Part shown: positions 63,417 to 64,000 of the stretch, one piece after another | Position numbering within the stretch: position 1 is the stretch's first letter | Layout of the letters: each line of letters opens with the position of its first letter | DNA from: Candidatus Iainarchaeum sp. | GTDB taxonomy: Archaea; Micrarchaeota; Micrarchaeia; Anstonellales; Bilamarchaeaceae | NCBI GenBank assembly: GCA_028714535.1 | Contig: JAQTME010000002.1 | Location: forward strand, 1-64,000 | DNA: 64,000 nt | Direction of reading: 5' to 3' | Made by a program: the position numbers and the translations under genes | Notes under the pieces: generated by a model | What the model saw: the letters and a program-made list of their open reading frames with translations, nothing else | Databases searched by the model: none | Told to the model about the DNA's origin: nothing

Positions 63417-64000
63417 ATGCTATCCGAATTATCCTATCTTTCCAAGTCCCCAGGCACGGGCGGCAGCCTGAAGAATGCGCCCGAAGACTTCGCAGTCGAG
63501 GAGATCCTGGCGGACGGCACCGTGCTGGAGCTTGACAGGCCGTTCTCCCGGCCGGACGAGCCCGGCAGGTTCGTGCATTTCGCCCTGCAGAAGCGCGGCT
63601 GGTCCACCTCGTCGGCGCTGTCCGAAATAGCGAAGCGCCTGGGCATGGGCCAGAGGAACTTCAACGCCGCCGGCATGAAGGACAAGACCTCCATATCGAC
63701 GCAGCTCGCATCGGCAGAAGGCGCATCAAAGGGCGCGCTGCTCTCGCTCAGCGTGAAGGACATCAGGATATTGGGCGCCTGGGGCGCCAGGGACCGCGTC
63801 AAGCTGGGCGCGCTCCTGGGCAACCGGTTCACCATCCGCGTCGCAGGGCTGGAGCCCGAAGGCGATGCCGGCGGCCGTGTTCGGCGCATTTGCGCCGAAC
63901 TGAACGGCCAATTCCCGAACTATTTCGGCGAGCAGAGGTTCGGCTCGGCCAGGAAGAACACGCATAAGATCGGGGAGAAACTGCTGCAGGGGAAATTCGA
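63417..64000 (+). CDS. truD: tRNA pseudouridine synthase TruD, 5' part
   Basis: This gene runs off the window and is missing from the track because no stop is reached. ATG 63417 has a GTTAAAAAC box centred about 26 nt upstream. The visible ~195 residues include SLKNAPEDFAVEEILADG, FALQKRGWSTSSALSEIAKR and NFNAAGMKDKTSISTQLAS, which holds the catalytic Asp of the TruD signature. GNRFTIRV and PNYFGEQRFGSARKNTHKIG follow. TruD makes pseudouridine at position 13 (also 35 in archaea/eukaryotes) of tRNA. The minus-strand ORFs opposite are shadows. Confidence 0.92.
   Translation, partial: MLSELSYLSKSPGTGGSLKNAPEDFAVEEILADGTVLELDRPFSRPDEPGRFVHFALQKRGWSTSSALSEIAKRLGMGQRNFNAAGMKDKTSISTQLASAEGASKGALLSLSVKDIRILGAWGARDRVKLGALLGNRFTIRVAGLEPEGDAGGRVRRICAELNGQFPNYFGEQRFGSARKNTHKIGEKLLQGKF

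Overview
This is a GC-rich archaeal chromosome segment. The archaeal assignment rests on ribosomal protein S8e, a Cgi121-type KEOPS subunit, archease with RtcB, archaeal ApgM, an XPF-type nuclease, FlaI/FlaJ-type pilus parts with a class III pilin signal, and tRNA genes without encoded CCA. Most transcription units have an AT-rich box A (TTTATA or TTTAAA type) centred about 25-28 nt upstream of the start codon, so leaderless transcription looks like the rule. Genes inside operons instead have GGTGA/GGAGG-type ribosome binding sites or ATGA/GTGA overlaps. I suspect a DPANN-type lineage (Diapherotrites/Micrarchaeota-like) because of the short hydrogenase small subunit and the pilus layout, but that is inference. 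No insertion sequence, prophage or CRISPR array was seen.

Layout. 0-5.5 kb: a glucosyl-3-phosphoglycerate synthase/HAD phosphatase fusion, a proton-type P-type ATPase, tRNA-Asn, a DHH phosphoesterase and an unannotated 43-aa zinc ribbon. 6-9.7 kb: an aldehyde dehydrogenase, class III aminotransferase and cytidylyltransferase operon facing a dUTPase-like gene. 9.8-11.6 kb: an AT-richer pair (double Lrp/AsnC regulator and methyltransferase). 11.7-14.3 kb: a COG2403-type GTPase sharing one promoter box with carbamate kinase, then archease. 14.75-16.26 kb: rtcB, interrupted inside its catalytic loop by a 33-nt palindromic insertion with two in-frame stops. 16-22.5 kb: unknown proteins, tRNA-Glu, a GAP-family membrane protein, class II aldolase with MtnA, a GNAT and leucyl aminopeptidase. 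22.5-24 kb: three tandem paralogues of an unknown family. 24-28.6 kb: an unknown helical protein with an amino-acid permease, and a Lon-like ATPase without its protease domain. 28.6-29.2 kb: a noncoding stretch with two covarying RNA hairpins. 29.2-32.5 kb: an autoregulated HTH gene and an unknown/PIN/XPF/metallo-beta-lactamase run. 33.3-33.7 kb: tRNA-His inside a dense cluster of perfect hairpins.

33.7-44 kb is a redox region: a sulfite-oxidase-fold molybdoenzyme with a small cytochrome-b-like partner, Cys-rich and other envelope proteins, a cysteine desulfurase with a DsbA-like protein, a minimal [NiFe] hydrogenase (small subunit, cupin, large subunit) with its maturation protease, and a divergent EamA, DUF6390-like and thioredoxin-CcdA operon. 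44.5-45.7 kb is ApgM. 45.7-54.8 kb is a type IV pilus-like locus (pilin, two TadC/FlaJ proteins, TadA/FlaI ATPase) with three large unknown coiled-coil, winged-helix or acidic proteins. 54.7-64 kb holds Cgi121, S8e, an MFS transporter, a duplicated membrane protein, MetRS, a large lipoprotein, an HTH-CBS regulator, a long repeat protein and the 5' part of truD.

The observations most worth following are the palindromic, intron-like interruption of rtcB, the covarying RNA pair at 28.87/29.06 kb, the hairpin cluster round tRNA-His, the tandem paralogues at 22.5-24 kb and the pilus-associated wHTH proteins.
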